64,000 bases of DNA from Bradyrhizobium sp. NP1. Lineage in GTDB: Bacteria; Pseudomonadota; Alphaproteobacteria; Rhizobiales; Xanthobacteraceae. The notes under the pieces are model-generated. The model saw only the letters and a list, made by a program, of their open reading frames with translations. It made no database searches and was not told the DNA's origin. The DNA lies in contig NZ_CP127385.1 of assembly GCF_030378205.1 (NCBI RefSeq), positions 7,480,001 to 7,544,000 on the forward strand. Direction: 5' to 3'. The position numbers and the translations under genes were made by a program. Positions 26,609 through 36,398 of this stretch are shown here, one piece after another (positions within the stretch are counted from its first letter, which is position 1; the number at the start of each line of letters is the position of its first letter).

Positions 26609-26736
26609 GGCGGGACGGCGCCGGCGCGCCAGCCCGCAGGCCGCGGGAAAGACGCCGTCATCGCCGGCGCGCGGCACACGCCGCGCCTTGCGAAGAGGCT
26701 GCCCTGCCCGCGATGGATCATCGCATCAACGTCGGA

Positions 26737-28635
26737 TCAATGCAGGCGCCGCCGGCGGTCCGGTCCGGCGGAAGGCGCGTTGTGGGTCTCGCTGAAGAGC
26801 TCGGCGAGCTTTTCAGTGATGGCGCCGCCGAGCTCCTCGGCATCCACGATGGTGACCGCGCGGCGATAGTAGCGCGTGACGTCGTGGCCGATGCCGATCG
26901 CGATCAGTTCGACCGGCGAGCGCGTCTCGATCTCCTCGATGATGTGACGCAGATGCCGCTCGAGATAGTTGCCGGGATTGACCGACAGCGTGGAATCGTC
27001 GACCGGCGCGCCGTCCGAGATCATCATCAGGATCTTGCGCTGCTCGGCACGGCCGAGCAGCCGCTTGTGCGCCCAATCCAGCGCCTCGCCGTCGATGTTC
27101 TCCTTGAGCAGACCCTCGCGCATCATCAGGCCGAGATTCTTGCGCGCGCGCCGCCACGGCGCGTCCGCCGCCTTGTAGATGATGTGGCGCAGGTCGTTGA
27201 GCCGTCCGGGATTGGCCGGCTTGCCGGCGGCAAGCCAGGCTTCGCGCGACTGCCCGCCCTTCCAGGCGCGCGTCGTGAAGCCGAGGATCTCGACCTTGAC
27301 GCCGCAGCGCTCCAGCGTGCGCGCCAGGATGTCGGCGCAGGTCGCGGCCACGGTGATCGGCCGGCCGCGCATCGAGCCGGAATTGTCGAGCAGCAGCGTC
27401 ACCACGGTGTCGCGGAACGTCGCCTCCTTCTCGTGCATGAAGGACAGCGGATGATAGGGATCGATCACGACGCGCGACAGCCGCGCGGGATCGAGGATGC
27501 CTTCCTCGAGATCGAACTCCCAGGCGCGGTTCTGCTGCGCCATCAAGCGGCGCTGCAGCCGGTTGGCGAGCCGGGCGACGATGCCCTGCAGATGGGCAAG
27601 CTGCTTGTCGAGATAGGAGCGCAGCCGCTCCAGCTCGTCGTGGTCGCAAAGGTCTTCCGCCGCGACGACCTCGTCGAACTTTGGCGCAAACGCGTGATAT
27701 TCCGGCCCGCGCGGCTCGTTCTGCCCGCGCGAATTCGGCCGCGTCGCTTCCCCCGGGGTTTCGTCGTCGCCGAGCTCGCCGTCGTCGAAGGTGTCGCTGG
27801 TCGAGGCCTGCGCGCTCTCCATCGCACTTTCGGACATCTCTTCGGTGGTGCTCTGCGCCTGGTCGGCGGACATCTCCTGCGCGGCGTCGGAATCGGGCGA
27901 GCCTTCGGCGCCGGACTGATCGTTCTCGCCGTCGGGATTGTCGTCCTGGTTCTCGTCGTCATCGGCTTCGGCATTGCGCTCGTCGCCAAGGTCGAGCGCC
28001 GACAACAGGTCGTGCACGAGGTCGCCGAACCTGGCCTGGTCCTCGGTGAAGCGGCTGAGCCGGTCGAGGCGCGAGCCGATCTTGTCCTCCAGGATCGGGC
28101 GCCACAGGTCGACCATTTTCCGCGCAGCAGTGGGCGGCGCCATGCCGGTCAGCCGCTCGCGCACCAGCATCGCCAGCGCATCCGACAGCGGCGCGTCGGC
28201 GCGGTCGGTGATCTCGTCATATTTGCCGCGGTGGAAATGATCATCCAGCATCGCGGTGAGGTTCTTCGCGACGCCGGACATGCGGCGCGCCCCGATCGCC
28301 TCGACGCGCGCCTGCTCCACCGCCTCGAACACGCCGCGCGCCTGCGGATTGCCCGGCATCAGCTTGCGGTGCACCTTCGGATCATGACAGGCGATCTTGA
28401 GCGCGATGGAATCGGCATGTCCGCGCACGATCGCGGCGTCGCGCTTGCTCATCTTGCGCGCGGGCTCGGGCAGGCGCGCCTTGCCGGGCGCAAGCCCCGG
28501 GCGTTCGGCGGCGAAGGAGACTTCCAGCTCCGGCGTCCTGGCGATCGCCTTGAGGCAGGCGCCCACCGCGCGCTTGAACGGCTCGGTCGGGGCTTCCTTG
28601 GCGCCGGTGCGGAATTTGCTGTTGGACGTCGTCAT
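26737..28635 (-). CDS. cobT: Aerobic cobaltochelatase subunit CobT
   Basis: The 632-residue subunit begins [20 protein letters not shown]. The N-terminal half is alpha-helical. A very acidic linker (residues about 205-300, many Asp/Glu/Ser/Gln) separates it from a C-terminal von Willebrand A domain with the MIDAS motif DNSGSMRG and [14 protein letters not shown]. CobT with CobS and CobN inserts cobalt into hydrogenobyrinate a,c-diamide in aerobic B12 synthesis, so the host makes B12; the mutase operon at 55 kb needs it. It follows cobS on the same strand with a 149-base gap containing a repeat. CobN is not in this window. Confidence 0.97.
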   Translation of the reverse strand: MTTSNSKFRTGAKEAPTEPFKRAVGACLKAIARTPELEVSFAAERPGLAPGKARLPEPARKMSKRDAAIVRGHADSIALKIACHDPKVHRKLMPGNPQARGVFEAVEQARVEAIGARRMSGVAKNLTAMLDDHFHRGKYDEITDRADAPLSDALAMLVRERLTGMAPPTAARKMVDLWRPILEDKIGSRLDRLSRFTEDQARFGDLVHDLLSALDLGDERNAEADDDENQDDNPDGENDQSGAEGSPDSDAAQEMSADQAQSTTEEMSESAMESAQASTSDTFDDGELGDDETPGEATRPNSRGQNEPRGPEYHAFAPKFDEVVAAEDLCDHDELERLRSYLDKQLAHLQGIVARLANRLQRRLMAQQNRAWEFDLEEGILDPARLSRVVIDPYHPLSFMHEKEATFRDTVVTLLLDNSGSMRGRPITVAATCADILARTLERCGVKVEILGFTTRAWKGGQSREAWLAAGKPANPGRLNDLRHIIYKAADAPWRRARKNLGLMMREGLLKENIDGEALDWAHKRLLGRAEQRKILMMISDGAPVDDSTLSVNPGNYLERHLRHIIEEIETRSPVELIAIGIGHDVTRYYRRAVTIVDAEELGGAITEKLAELFSETHNAPSAGPDRRRRLH

Positions 28636-28651
28636 GACAACCTTATGTCGG

Positions 28652-28784
28652 TCGTCCCCGCGAAAGCGGGAACCCATAGCCGCCGCTGATCAATTGTTCC
28701 GAGATTGCAGCCCCATCGCGCTCACGCACATCCTTCACGGAAGTATGGTCCCGGCTCGCAGCTCGCGCCTGGCCGGGACGACAG
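28652..28784. repeat. Palindromic repeat in cobS-cobT gap
   Basis: It starts GTCGTCCCCGCGAAAGCGGGAACCC, where CCCGC and GCGGG form a hairpin with a GAAA loop. It ends CCGGGACGACAG (28774-28785), which returns the starting GTCGTCCC. This is a frequent kind of intergenic element in these genomes. Between two subunit genes of one enzyme it could tune their relative expression; that is inference. Confidence 0.65.
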
Positions 28785-29783
28785 TCAGGATAGCGCGACG
28801 TTGACCGCGGACTCCGCAAGCTCGGCGTTGAAGCAGCGCTGATAGAATTCAGCCACCAGCGGCCGCTCCAGCTCGTCGCACTTGTTGAGGAAGGTGACGC
28901 GGAAGGCAAAGCCGATGTCGCCGAAGATCTCGGAATTCTCCGCCCAGGTGATCACCGTACGCGGGCTCATCACCGTCGACAGATCGCCATTGGCAAACGC
29001 GTTGCGCGTGAGATCGGCGAGCCGCACCATCTTGTTGACGATGTCGCGGCCTTCCTGGGTGCGATAGTGATGCGCCTTGGCGAGCACGATCTCGACTTCC
29101 TCGTCATGGGCGAGATAGTTGAGCGTGGTCACGATCGACCAGCGGTCCATCTGGCCCTGGTTGATCTGCTGGGTGCCGTGATAGAGGCCCGAAGTGTCGC
29201 CGAGACCGACCGTGTTGGCGGTCGAGAACAGGCGGAACGACGGATGCGGCTTGATCACCTTGTTCTGGTCGAGCAGGGTCAGGCGGCCGGAAACCTCCAG
29301 CACGCGCTGGATCACGAACATCACGTCGGGCCGGCCGGCGTCGTATTCGTCGAACACCAGCGCGACATTGTGCTGCAGCGCCCAGGGCAGGATGCCGTCC
29401 CTGAACTCGGTGACCTGCTTGCCGTCCTTGATGACGATGGCGTCCTTGCCCACGAGATCGATGCGGCTGATGTGGCTGTCGAGGTTGACGCGCACGCAGG
29501 GCCAGTTCAACCGCGCCGCGACCTGCTCGATATGGGTCGACTTGCCGGTGCCGTGATAGCCGGTGACCATGACGCGGCGGTTCTTGGCGAAGCCTGCGAG
29601 AATGGCGAGGGTGGTGGCGCGGTCGAAGCGGTAATCGGCATCAACTTCAGGCACATGCGGGTCGACTTCCGCATAAGCCGGCACCTCGAGATCGCTGTCG
29701 ATCCCGAAGACCTGCCGCACCGACACCTTCATGTCGGGCAAACCGGTGATTTCCTGCGCTTTGGTCGTGGCGGCGGTCGTCAT
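28785..29783 (-). CDS. cobS: Aerobic cobaltochelatase subunit CobS
   Basis: The 332-residue AAA+ ATPase has Walker [10 protein letters not shown], Walker [11 protein letters not shown] and [11 protein letters not shown]. The start is the ATG at 29783 with GGAGG 4 bases upstream; a TTG just before it is too close to that site. CobS forms the hexameric AAA+ ring of the CobNST chelatase and powers cobalt insertion. The length is that of characterised CobS proteins. It is the first gene of the cobS-cobT pair. Confidence 0.97.
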   Translation of the reverse strand: MTTAATTKAQEITGLPDMKVSVRQVFGIDSDLEVPAYAEVDPHVPEVDADYRFDRATTLAILAGFAKNRRVMVTGYHGTGKSTHIEQVAARLNWPCVRVNLDSHISRIDLVGKDAIVIKDGKQVTEFRDGILPWALQHNVALVFDEYDAGRPDVMFVIQRVLEVSGRLTLLDQNKVIKPHPSFRLFSTANTVGLGDTSGLYHGTQQINQGQMDRWSIVTTLNYLAHDEEVEIVLAKAHHYRTQEGRDIVNKMVRLADLTRNAFANGDLSTVMSPRTVITWAENSEIFGDIGFAFRVTFLNKCDELERPLVAEFYQRCFNAELAESAVNVALS

Positions 29784-30082
29784 CAATCCTCCGAGGTCCG
29801 GGCCTTCCCGAGACCAGAATCATTACAGTTTGGGCTGCGGATGGGTGCCTTGGACCCTATCAGAGAGCATCAGCGGGCAGAAGCCCGCCCTCCAATCAAA
29901 GTTCCTTAAATTTATCATCTAGATAGGGGTCGGACACGGTTTTTGAAAGGCTGCCCTGCGAATCGCGCCATGCTTTTTTCTTGAGGCAGGAAGAGGGCGC
30001 CGGCTGCAATGGCACTTTCCAGGCCGCTCGTTACTTATGATAGGTCTGCGCAACCATCGAACGGCCAAGCCAGCAGGGAATT

Positions 30083-30745
30083 GTGACGTCACTCATCGAT
30101 CAACTGATTGGGTTCGTTTCGGCCAATGCCTGGCTGGCCTATCTGACGCTCTTCCTCGCGGCGCTGTTGGAAGCGGTTCCAGTGGTTGGCTCCGTGATCC
30201 CAGGCTCGACCATCATCCTGGCGCTGAGCGCCTTGGTTCCCGGCGGCGAGTTGAAGCTGCAATGGGTGCTTCTGGCTGCCATCGCCGGCGCGCTGATCGG
30301 CGACGGCTCGGCGTTCTGGACCGGGCATCGCGCCCAGAAGGAAATCCTGAACACCTGGCCGTTGACGAATTACCCCCGTGTGGTCGCGCAGAGCGAGGCT
30401 TTCTTCCGACGCTGGGGCGCCTGGGCGGTGTTCCTGGCCCGCTTCGTGCCGCCGATCCGCGCCTTCGTGCCGATCACGGCGGGGGCGCTCGGCATGGCGC
30501 CGGTACGGTTTTACGCGGTCAACATTCCCGCGATCCTGTTGTGGGCGCCGGCGCACGTGCTGCCGGGCGTGCTCGCGATATCGGCGCTGCACCAATATGC
30601 CGGGATGCCGCATCATGGGCTCGGCAAGCACTACTGGATACTCACTGTGATCGGCGGCGCCATCATCGTCGCACTGGCGGCGTGGACGATTCGCCGCCGC
30701 CACGGCGGCGGTGCCATCGAGCCCGCAACCAAGCAGTCGCGCTGA
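30083..30745 (+). CDS. DedA family membrane protein
   Basis: The 220-residue inner-membrane protein is of the DedA/SNARE-associated (VTT) family. Membrane segments flank the GSVIPGSTIILALSAL loop, and the conserved FLARFVPPIRAFVPITAGALGM region is present with its Arg/Pro motif. DedA proteins are implicated in lipid recycling and membrane homeostasis. The GTG at 30083 starts the frame (MTSLIDQLIGFV). A basic tail RRRHGGG ends the protein. It is divergently placed from cobS. Confidence 0.92.
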   Translation: MTSLIDQLIGFVSANAWLAYLTLFLAALLEAVPVVGSVIPGSTIILALSALVPGGELKLQWVLLAAIAGALIGDGSAFWTGHRAQKEILNTWPLTNYPRVVAQSEAFFRRWGAWAVFLARFVPPIRAFVPITAGALGMAPVRFYAVNIPAILLWAPAHVLPGVLAISALHQYAGMPHHGLGKHYWILTVIGGAIIVALAAWTIRRRHGGGAIEPATKQSR

Positions 30746-30777
30746 ATCTCGGACGCAAGAGACTCAGGGATCGCGCA

Positions 30778-31419
30778 TCAGCCCGTGCGCACCACCGTCT
30801 TCAGGTAGTTATAGGCCTTGATGATCTCGATCAGGCGGTCCTCGGTCGAGCGGTCGCCGCCATTGGCGTCGGGGTGATGCTGCTTCACCAGCGCCTTGTA
30901 CTTGACCTTGACATCTTCCAGCGTTGCCTCGGGACCGAGCCCCATCACCTGCAGCGCCTTGCGCTCGGCATTGAAGATCTTGCGCGTCTCGGCCTTCGGC
31001 GCGGCCTCCGGACCCGGCCGCCAGCGGCCGGCCCCGTTCATCTCGGCGAACATGCTGAACGGATCGGCGGCGCCGTCGAGGTCGGCCGCGCCCTTGCCCT
31101 TGCCGGGACTGCCATTGGCGCCCATCCGCCAGGTCGGACGGTGGCCGGTCAGCGCGTCCTTCTGATAGCGCGCCACCGCATCCGCATTCATGCCGGAGAA
31201 GAAATTGTAGGACTGGTTGTACTCGCGAACGTGATCGAGACAGAAGTGCCAGTATTCGCGCGCATTGTCGCGTCCCTTGGGCGCGCGATGCGGGCCCTTG
31301 TTCTTGCAGTCCGGCCATTCGCACATGACCGCGGCTTCGCGCGGTTGCGCTGGCTCCTGCTTCGCCTTCCTAGGCTTGACGCGGATGGAGTCGAAGAATT
31401 TTGCGGAATCGATCGGCAT
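30778..31419 (-). CDS. DnaJ domain-containing protein
   Basis: The 213-residue protein has a C-terminal J domain (residues about 148-213): ALQVMGLGPEATLEDVKVKYKALVKQHHPDANGGD with the HPD motif, and LIEIIKAYNYLKTVV at the end. The N-terminal half has a Cys pair, CEWPDCKNKGPHRAPKG, and FCLDHVREYNQSYNFF, a layout conserved in alphaproteobacterial J proteins. It is likely an Hsp70 co-chaperone. It is convergent with the DedA gene and close to bolA (start-to-start 112 bases, divergent). Confidence 0.92.
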   Translation of the reverse strand: MPIDSAKFFDSIRVKPRKAKQEPAQPREAAVMCEWPDCKNKGPHRAPKGRDNAREYWHFCLDHVREYNQSYNFFSGMNADAVARYQKDALTGHRPTWRMGANGSPGKGKGAADLDGAADPFSMFAEMNGAGRWRPGPEAAPKAETRKIFNAERKALQVMGLGPEATLEDVKVKYKALVKQHHPDANGGDRSTEDRLIEIIKAYNYLKTVVRTG

Positions 31420-31531
31420 GGCTGACTTTGACTACGCAACGGCCTCGGCTTCAAGTCTTGACATTGCGAATAGCTTCACTCCGGGCCATGGCATTGACGA
31501 AATACGGCGTTGAAGCGTATTGGCGAAGACC

Positions 31532-31807
31532 ATGACCGCCCATGACACTATCACGAACAAGTTGCGCGAAGCTTTCTCGCCGGTGAGCCTCGAGGTCAAA
31601 GACGAATCACATCTGCACGAGGGTCACGCCGGCCACCGGCCCGGCGGCGAGACGCATTTCAGGGTTTATATCGTATCGAAGGCGTTCGAAGGGAAGACCC
31701 GGATCGAGCGCCACCGCATGATTAATGCGACGCTGGCCGGGGAACTTGCCGGCTCGGTGCACGCGCTCGCCATTCACGCCCAGGCGCCCGGCGAAGGCGG
31801 AAGTTGA
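31532..31807 (+). CDS. BolA family protein
   Basis: The 91-residue protein begins MTAHDTITNKLREAFSPVSLEVKDESHLHEGH. The BolA KH-like fold is recognised by ESHLHEGHAG, THFRVYIVSKAFEGKTRIERHRMINATL and HALAIHAQAP. BolA proteins partner monothiol glutaredoxins and 2Fe-2S clusters and may regulate gene expression. The TTG at 31520 is an alternative start four codons upstream. Confidence 0.94.
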   Translation: MTAHDTITNKLREAFSPVSLEVKDESHLHEGHAGHRPGGETHFRVYIVSKAFEGKTRIERHRMINATLAGELAGSVHALAIHAQAPGEGGS

Positions 31808-31838
31808 GTCCGCGACATCAGGCCGCGACGTCCAGCGG

Positions 31839-33146
31839 CTAGAACGACGTTCCCGCCCGCTTCGGCTTCTTCTCCTCGACCTCGGCCTCCCGCGGCACCG
31901 GAACGATGCGCAGCGCCGTGATGCGGTTGCGCTCGCGGCGCAGGACGCGGAAGCGGAAGCCGTGGAACGTAAAGCTCTGCCCGCGTTCGGGGATCGAGCG
32001 CGCCTCGTGGATGACGAGACCGGCGACAGTGGTCGCCTCCTCGTCCGGCAGGTGCCAGTCCATCGCACGGTTCAGGTCGCGAATCGGCACCGAGCCGTCG
32101 ACCACGACGGAGCCGTCGGGCTGTGCGCGCACGCCGGCCACCACGACGTCATGCTCGTCGGAGATGTCGCCGACGATCTCCTCCAGGATGTCCTCCAGCG
32201 TCACCAGACCTTCGACTTCGCCATACTCGTCGACGACGAGCGCGAAATGGGTCTTGCGGCGGCGGAACGCCTTGAGCTGCTCGGAGACCGGACGCATCTC
32301 CGGCACGAACCAGGGCGGCAGCGCGATGGTCGAGACGTCGATGCGCGAGGTGTCGCCGTCGGAGGCGCGGATCGCGCGCAGCAGATCCTTGGCGTGCAGC
32401 ACGCCGATGATGTTTTCCGGCTTGTCGCGCCATAGCGGAATGCGGGTGTATTCGGTCGCCAGCACCTCGCGCACCAGATCTTCCGGCGGCAGGTCGGCAT
32501 TGATCATCACCATCTCGGTGCGATGGACCATGACGTCGGAGACCTGCAGCTCGCGCAGGTCCAGCAGCCCGCCGAACATGTCGCGGTCCTGTTTCTCGAC
32601 CTTGCCTTCGCTGTGCAGCAGGTCGACCGCGCCGCGCAGGCGTTCGATCGGCGACAGCACGGACTCGTTGGCGCCGATCCTGATGCCGAGCATCCGCATC
32701 AACAGCCGCACCACGGCTTCGATGACCGTCAGCAGCGGTCCGAGCACATAAACGGTGACCTTCATCGGCCGCGCGACCAGAAGCGCCACGCGGTCGGGGG
32801 CGTTGATGGCGATGGTCTTCGGCAGCACCTCGGCGAAGATCACGACCATCACGGTCATCACGGCGGTGGCGTAGAGCACGCCGACCTCGCCGAACCATGC
32901 GGTGAAGATGCCGGTCGCCAGCGCCGAGGCGCCGATATTGGCGATGTTGTTGCCGAGCAGGAGCGCGCCGATCATCCGCTCGCGCATGCCGAACAGGCTG
33001 GAAACCACGCCGGCCTCGCGGTTGCCTTGCTTCGACAGCCGCAACATGCTGCCGCGCGAGGCGCCGGTCAGCGCGGTCTCGCTCGCCGAGAAGAATGCCG
33101 AGACCAAGAGGCAGCCAATCACGATGGAAAGCGTAAACCAGTCCAT
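31839..33146 (-). CDS. HlyC/CorC family transporter (CNNM/CBS domains)
   Basis: The 435-residue protein begins MDWFTLSIVIGCLLVSAFFSASETALTGASR. It has an N-terminal DUF21/CNNM membrane domain with three to four membrane segments to about residue 140, two CBS domains (DVMVHRTEMVMIN and DLVREVLATEYTRIPLW; then THFALVVDEYGEVEGLVTLEDI), and a C-terminal CorC-type domain (DWHLPDEEATTVAGLV). It is a divalent cation (Mg2+/Co2+) efflux-type protein in the inner membrane. It is followed closely by the aroK-aroB genes on the same strand. Confidence 0.93.
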   Translation of the reverse strand: MDWFTLSIVIGCLLVSAFFSASETALTGASRGSMLRLSKQGNREAGVVSSLFGMRERMIGALLLGNNIANIGASALATGIFTAWFGEVGVLYATAVMTVMVVIFAEVLPKTIAINAPDRVALLVARPMKVTVYVLGPLLTVIEAVVRLLMRMLGIRIGANESVLSPIERLRGAVDLLHSEGKVEKQDRDMFGGLLDLRELQVSDVMVHRTEMVMINADLPPEDLVREVLATEYTRIPLWRDKPENIIGVLHAKDLLRAIRASDGDTSRIDVSTIALPPWFVPEMRPVSEQLKAFRRRKTHFALVVDEYGEVEGLVTLEDILEEIVGDISDEHDVVVAGVRAQPDGSVVVDGSVPIRDLNRAMDWHLPDEEATTVAGLVIHEARSIPERGQSFTFHGFRFRVLRRERNRITALRIVPVPREAEVEEKKPKRAGTSF

Positions 33147-33178
33147 GACCTGACGTTCACTTCAATCGGCGTCCGAAT

Positions 33179-34327
33179 TCAGCCTTTCGACGCCAGCTTG
33201 GCCTTGAGGAAATCCCGCACCAGCGGTGGCTCGACATTGGGCGCGATCACCGCGCGGCCGATCGCCTCCAGCAGGATGAAGGTGAGTCTTCCCCGCTTGA
33301 CCTTCTTGTCCTGCGCCATCAGCGCCATCAGCGCATCGGCGTCGGCAAGGCCTTCCTGGGCGAAGCCCGCGATGTCCTGCAGATGGGTCGGCAGGCCGGC
33401 CTCAGCAAGATGACGCGCGATGCGCGCCGCATCCTGTCGCGAGATCATGCCGAGCTCGGCGGAGAATTCCGCCGCCAGCACCATGCCGATCGCGACCCCT
33501 TCGCCATGGAACAGCCGGTCGGAAAAGCCGGTCGCGGCTTCCAGCGCATGGCCGAAGGTGTGGCCGAGATTGAGCAGCGCGCGTTCACCGGTCTCGCGCT
33601 CGTCGCGCGCGACGATCGCGGCCTTGGCACGGCAGGAGGTGGCGATCGCATGCTCGCGCGCGCTGCCGCCTCTGGCGATGTCGGCGTGGTTCTGCTCGAG
33701 CCAGCCGAAGAACGCCTCGTCGCCGAGCACACCATATTTGGCAACCTCGGCATAGCCTGATCGGAACTGGCGCGGCGGCAGCGTATCGAGCACGGCGGTG
33801 TCGGCGACCACCAGCACCGGCTGGTGGAACGCGCCGATCAGGTTCTTGCCCTTCGGCGAGTTGATGCCGGTCTTGCCGCCGACCGAGGAATCGACCTGCG
33901 CCAGCAGCGAGGTCGGCACCTGCACGAAATCGACGCCGCGGCGAACGATCGCGGCCGCAAAGCCCGCGAGATCGCCGACCACGCCGCCGCCGAGCGCGAT
34001 GACGAGATCGTTGCGCTCGATTTTGGCCGCGATCAGCGCTTCGCAGACCCATTCGAGCGTGGCGTAGCTCTTGGAGCCTTCGCCTTCGTCGGCGATGATC
34101 CGCGACGATGCGATGCCGGCCGCGGCAAGCGACGCTTCGGTTTTTTCCAGCCAATACCTTGCGACGTTGCGGTCGGTGACGATGGCGGTGCGCGCACCCG
34201 GCCGAAGCCTGGCGATGCGCTCGCCGAGCGAAGCAAGGATGTCGCGGCCGATCAGGATGTCGTAGGTCCGCTCGCCGAGCGCAACGTCGACCACGACGGG
34301 TTCGGAATGTTTCAGCGGCGCGGTCAT
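33179..34327 (-). CDS. aroB: 3-dehydroquinate synthase
   Basis: The 382-residue enzyme converts DAHP to 3-dehydroquinate, the second step of the shikimate pathway. The NAD-binding region VIALGGGVVGDLAGFAAA, the metal-site segment LNLGHTFGHALEAATG and SSVGGKTGINSPKGKNL are present. The ATG at 34327 overlaps the aroK stop codon (ATGA), so the two genes are translationally coupled. A longer open frame to 34993 overlaps aroK in another frame and is not used. Confidence 0.97.
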   Translation of the reverse strand: MTAPLKHSEPVVVDVALGERTYDILIGRDILASLGERIARLRPGARTAIVTDRNVARYWLEKTEASLAAAGIASSRIIADEGEGSKSYATLEWVCEALIAAKIERNDLVIALGGGVVGDLAGFAAAIVRRGVDFVQVPTSLLAQVDSSVGGKTGINSPKGKNLIGAFHQPVLVVADTAVLDTLPPRQFRSGYAEVAKYGVLGDEAFFGWLEQNHADIARGGSAREHAIATSCRAKAAIVARDERETGERALLNLGHTFGHALEAATGFSDRLFHGEGVAIGMVLAAEFSAELGMISRQDAARIARHLAEAGLPTHLQDIAGFAQEGLADADALMALMAQDKKVKRGRLTFILLEAIGRAVIAPNVEPPLVRDFLKAKLASKG

Positions 34328-34950
34328 CGTACGGCGCCCGCCACGTTTTCGGAGGCGTCCGCATCCTCGCGGCACAAGCGCGCGTGCAGCGCCTCGAGGC
34401 ATTCGTCGACGACCCTGTCGTGCGGGACCTCGCGCGAGGCGATGGTCAGATCGGCATGCGAATAGAGCGGCTCGCGCTCCGCCAGCAGCCGGCCGACGGT
34501 CGCCTCGGGGTCCGTGGTCTGCAACAGCGGCCGGTCGGCGCGGCGGCGGACGCGCCGCATGATGATCTCGGCATCCGCCTTCAGCCAGAGTGAGACCGCC
34601 TTGGCGTGGACCCGGCTGCGCGTCTCCTCGCGCATGAAGGCGCCGCCGCCGGTCGCGAGCACCGCCGGCCCGCTTTCGAGCAGGCGGGCGATCACGCGCG
34701 CCTCGCCGTCGCGGAAATGCGGCTCGCCATGGACCTCGAAAATCTCGGGGATGGTCATGCCGGCCGCCGCCTCGATCTCGGCGTCGGCATCGATGAACGG
34801 CAATTGCAGCCGCGCCGCCAGCCGCCGGCCGATGGTGGACTTGCCGGCCCCCATCATGCCGACGAGCACGACGAGGCGCGTCCCCAAACGGGACAGGATT
34901 TCGGCCTCTCTTGATCCGCTGGCCGGAGCCGGTGCGGCGGTATCGGACAT
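34324..34950 (-). CDS. aroK: Shikimate kinase
   Basis: The 208-residue kinase phosphorylates shikimate with ATP. Walker A is GMMGAGKSTIGRRLA (about residues 31-45), the shikimate-binding IDADAEIE and GEPHFRDGEARVIARL follow, and TGGGAFM and ADRPLLQT are present. The N-terminal 20 residues (APAPASGS) are a low-complexity extension. It overlaps aroB by four bases. Confidence 0.96.
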   Translation of the reverse strand: MSDTAAPAPASGSREAEILSRLGTRLVVLVGMMGAGKSTIGRRLAARLQLPFIDADAEIEAAAGMTIPEIFEVHGEPHFRDGEARVIARLLESGPAVLATGGGAFMREETRSRVHAKAVSLWLKADAEIIMRRVRRRADRPLLQTTDPEATVGRLLAEREPLYSHADLTIASREVPHDRVVDECLEALHARLCREDADASENVAGAVR

Positions 34951-35094
34951 GATATTGCTCAGCTTGCCGCCAAAAGGCGGGCGTTCCGGCCAACCTATAC
35001 TACCCCCCTTCCGGTCCGTGCCAGAGACTATTGCAAGGGGTCCGCGAACATGATGGATGATTCCCTTGGTTAATTTGCGCTCCCGAGCCCCGAA

Positions 35095-35241
35095 ATGCCG
35101 AGCCTGTTCCGATTCCTGACGGTCGTCGCGATCCTCGCGGGCATCGTCTATGGGCTGGTTTTCTCGCTGGCCAATTTCGTCAATCCGAAGCCCCGGGAGA
35201 TGACCGTGACAATTCCACCGGATAGGTTTCTCAAGAAATAG
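35095..35241 (+). CDS. 48-residue single-pass membrane protein
   Basis: Sequence: MPSLFRFLTVVAILAGIVYG, then a second half ending PPDRFLKK. Residues 6-28 form a strong hydrophobic helix; the tail (PKPREMTVTIPPDRF) is soluble. Length and third-position GC fit a real gene. It ends 16 bases before xerD and may be co-transcribed with it. I recall similar tiny proteins upstream of xerD in related genomes, but have not checked. Function unknown. Confidence 0.72.
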   Translation: MPSLFRFLTVVAILAGIVYGLVFSLANFVNPKPREMTVTIPPDRFLKK

Positions 35242-35257
35242 GGGCTAGCCTTCGGGG

Positions 35258-36205
35258 ATGCCCGCGAGATCCTCCGATACCAAGCTCATCGGCCTGTTCC
35301 TCGACATGCTTGCGGCGGAACAGGGCGCCGGCCCCAACACGCTCGACGCCTATCGGCGCGACCTCACCGACTTCTCCGAATTCCTCGCCCGCGGCAAAAC
35401 CGGCTTCATCAGCGCCGAGACACAGGCGCTGCGGGACTATCTCGCCGACCTCGACGCCCGCGGCTTCAAGTCGTCCAGCGTGGCGCGCCGCCTGTCGGCG
35501 ATGCGGCACCTGTTTCGCTTCCTCGTCAACGAGCGCATCCGCAGCGACGATCCGGCCGCGATTCTCTCGGGGCCGAAGCGCGGTCGCGGCCTGCCGAAAG
35601 TCCTGTCGGTGGCCGACGTCGACCGGATGCTGACGCGGGCCAAGGAATTGACCCAGGCAAGCGATGCGTCGCCTTCGCGGCGGCTGCGCGCCATGCGGCT
35701 CTACTGCCTGCTCGAGGTCCTGTATGCCACGGGCTTGCGCGTCTCCGAGCTGGTGGCGCTGCCGCGCTCGGCCGCGCGCAACGACGCGCGCATGATCGTG
35801 GTGCGCGGCAAGGGGGCCAAGGAGCGGCTGGTGCCGCTGAACGAGGCCTCGCGGCAGGCGATGGCCGATTATCTCGCAGCAAGCGACGCTGCCGGCAAGA
35901 AAGGCGCCGCGCCGTCGAAATGGCTGTTCCCTTCGTTCGGGGAGAGCGGCCATCTGACCCGGCAGCATTTCGCCCGCGACCTCAAGGAGCTTGCAGCGGT
36001 ATCCGGCCTTTCGCCGCGGCTGGTGTCGCCGCATGTGCTGCGGCACGCCTTCGCCAGCCACCTGCTGCACAACGGCGCGGATTTGCGCATCGTGCAGACC
36101 CTGCTCGGCCATACCGACATCTCGACCACGCAGATCTACACCCATGTGGTCGAGGAACGCCTCAAGAGTCTGGTGCGCGACCTGCATCCGCTTGCGGAGA
36201 AATAG
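35258..36205 (+). CDS. xerD: Site-specific tyrosine recombinase XerD
   Basis: The 315-residue recombinase resolves chromosome dimers at dif with XerC. It has an N-terminal SAM-like core-binding domain (to about residue 105) and a C-terminal catalytic domain with Arg161 (ATGLRVSEL), Lys185 (RGKGAKER), His259 and Arg262 (HVLRHAFASHLL), His285 (LGHTDIS) and the nucleophile Tyr294 (QIYTHV). No mobile-element genes or attachment-site duplications flank it, so it is the chromosomal copy, not an integrase. It is 16 bases after the 48-residue gene. Confidence 0.95.
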   Translation: MPARSSDTKLIGLFLDMLAAEQGAGPNTLDAYRRDLTDFSEFLARGKTGFISAETQALRDYLADLDARGFKSSSVARRLSAMRHLFRFLVNERIRSDDPAAILSGPKRGRGLPKVLSVADVDRMLTRAKELTQASDASPSRRLRAMRLYCLLEVLYATGLRVSELVALPRSAARNDARMIVVRGKGAKERLVPLNEASRQAMADYLAASDAAGKKGAAPSKWLFPSFGESGHLTRQHFARDLKELAAVSGLSPRLVSPHVLRHAFASHLLHNGADLRIVQTLLGHTDISTTQIYTHVVEERLKSLVRDLHPLAEK

Positions 36206-36398
36206 CCGCAAGGCCAATCGCGCGCCTTGACTTCCGCGCGCATCTCTCGTGAAAGGAGCGTGAAGCCTTCAGGGGCGCAACGCCCGAACCCGCCCTTCCT
36301 CCCACCCGGAATGCACCTAACCCCTTGAACATGCGCGCTTTCCGCAAGCCGACCGAAACCGCTTCGCGCCCCCGCGGGTTGTTCCCTATATTGCCTTG

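Noticed and set aside
24518..28689. Very long plus-strand open frames opposite the Bug, phytase-like and cobT genes
   Set aside because: They are antisense shadows of three recognisable genes.
34328..34993. An upstream extension of aroB to 34993
   Set aside because: It overlaps aroK in another frame; the ATGA overlap and family length fix the start at 34327.
35258..36205. Possible integrase marking a genomic island
   Set aside because: Motifs, length and housekeeping neighbours show chromosomal XerD; no attachment-site duplication was seen.
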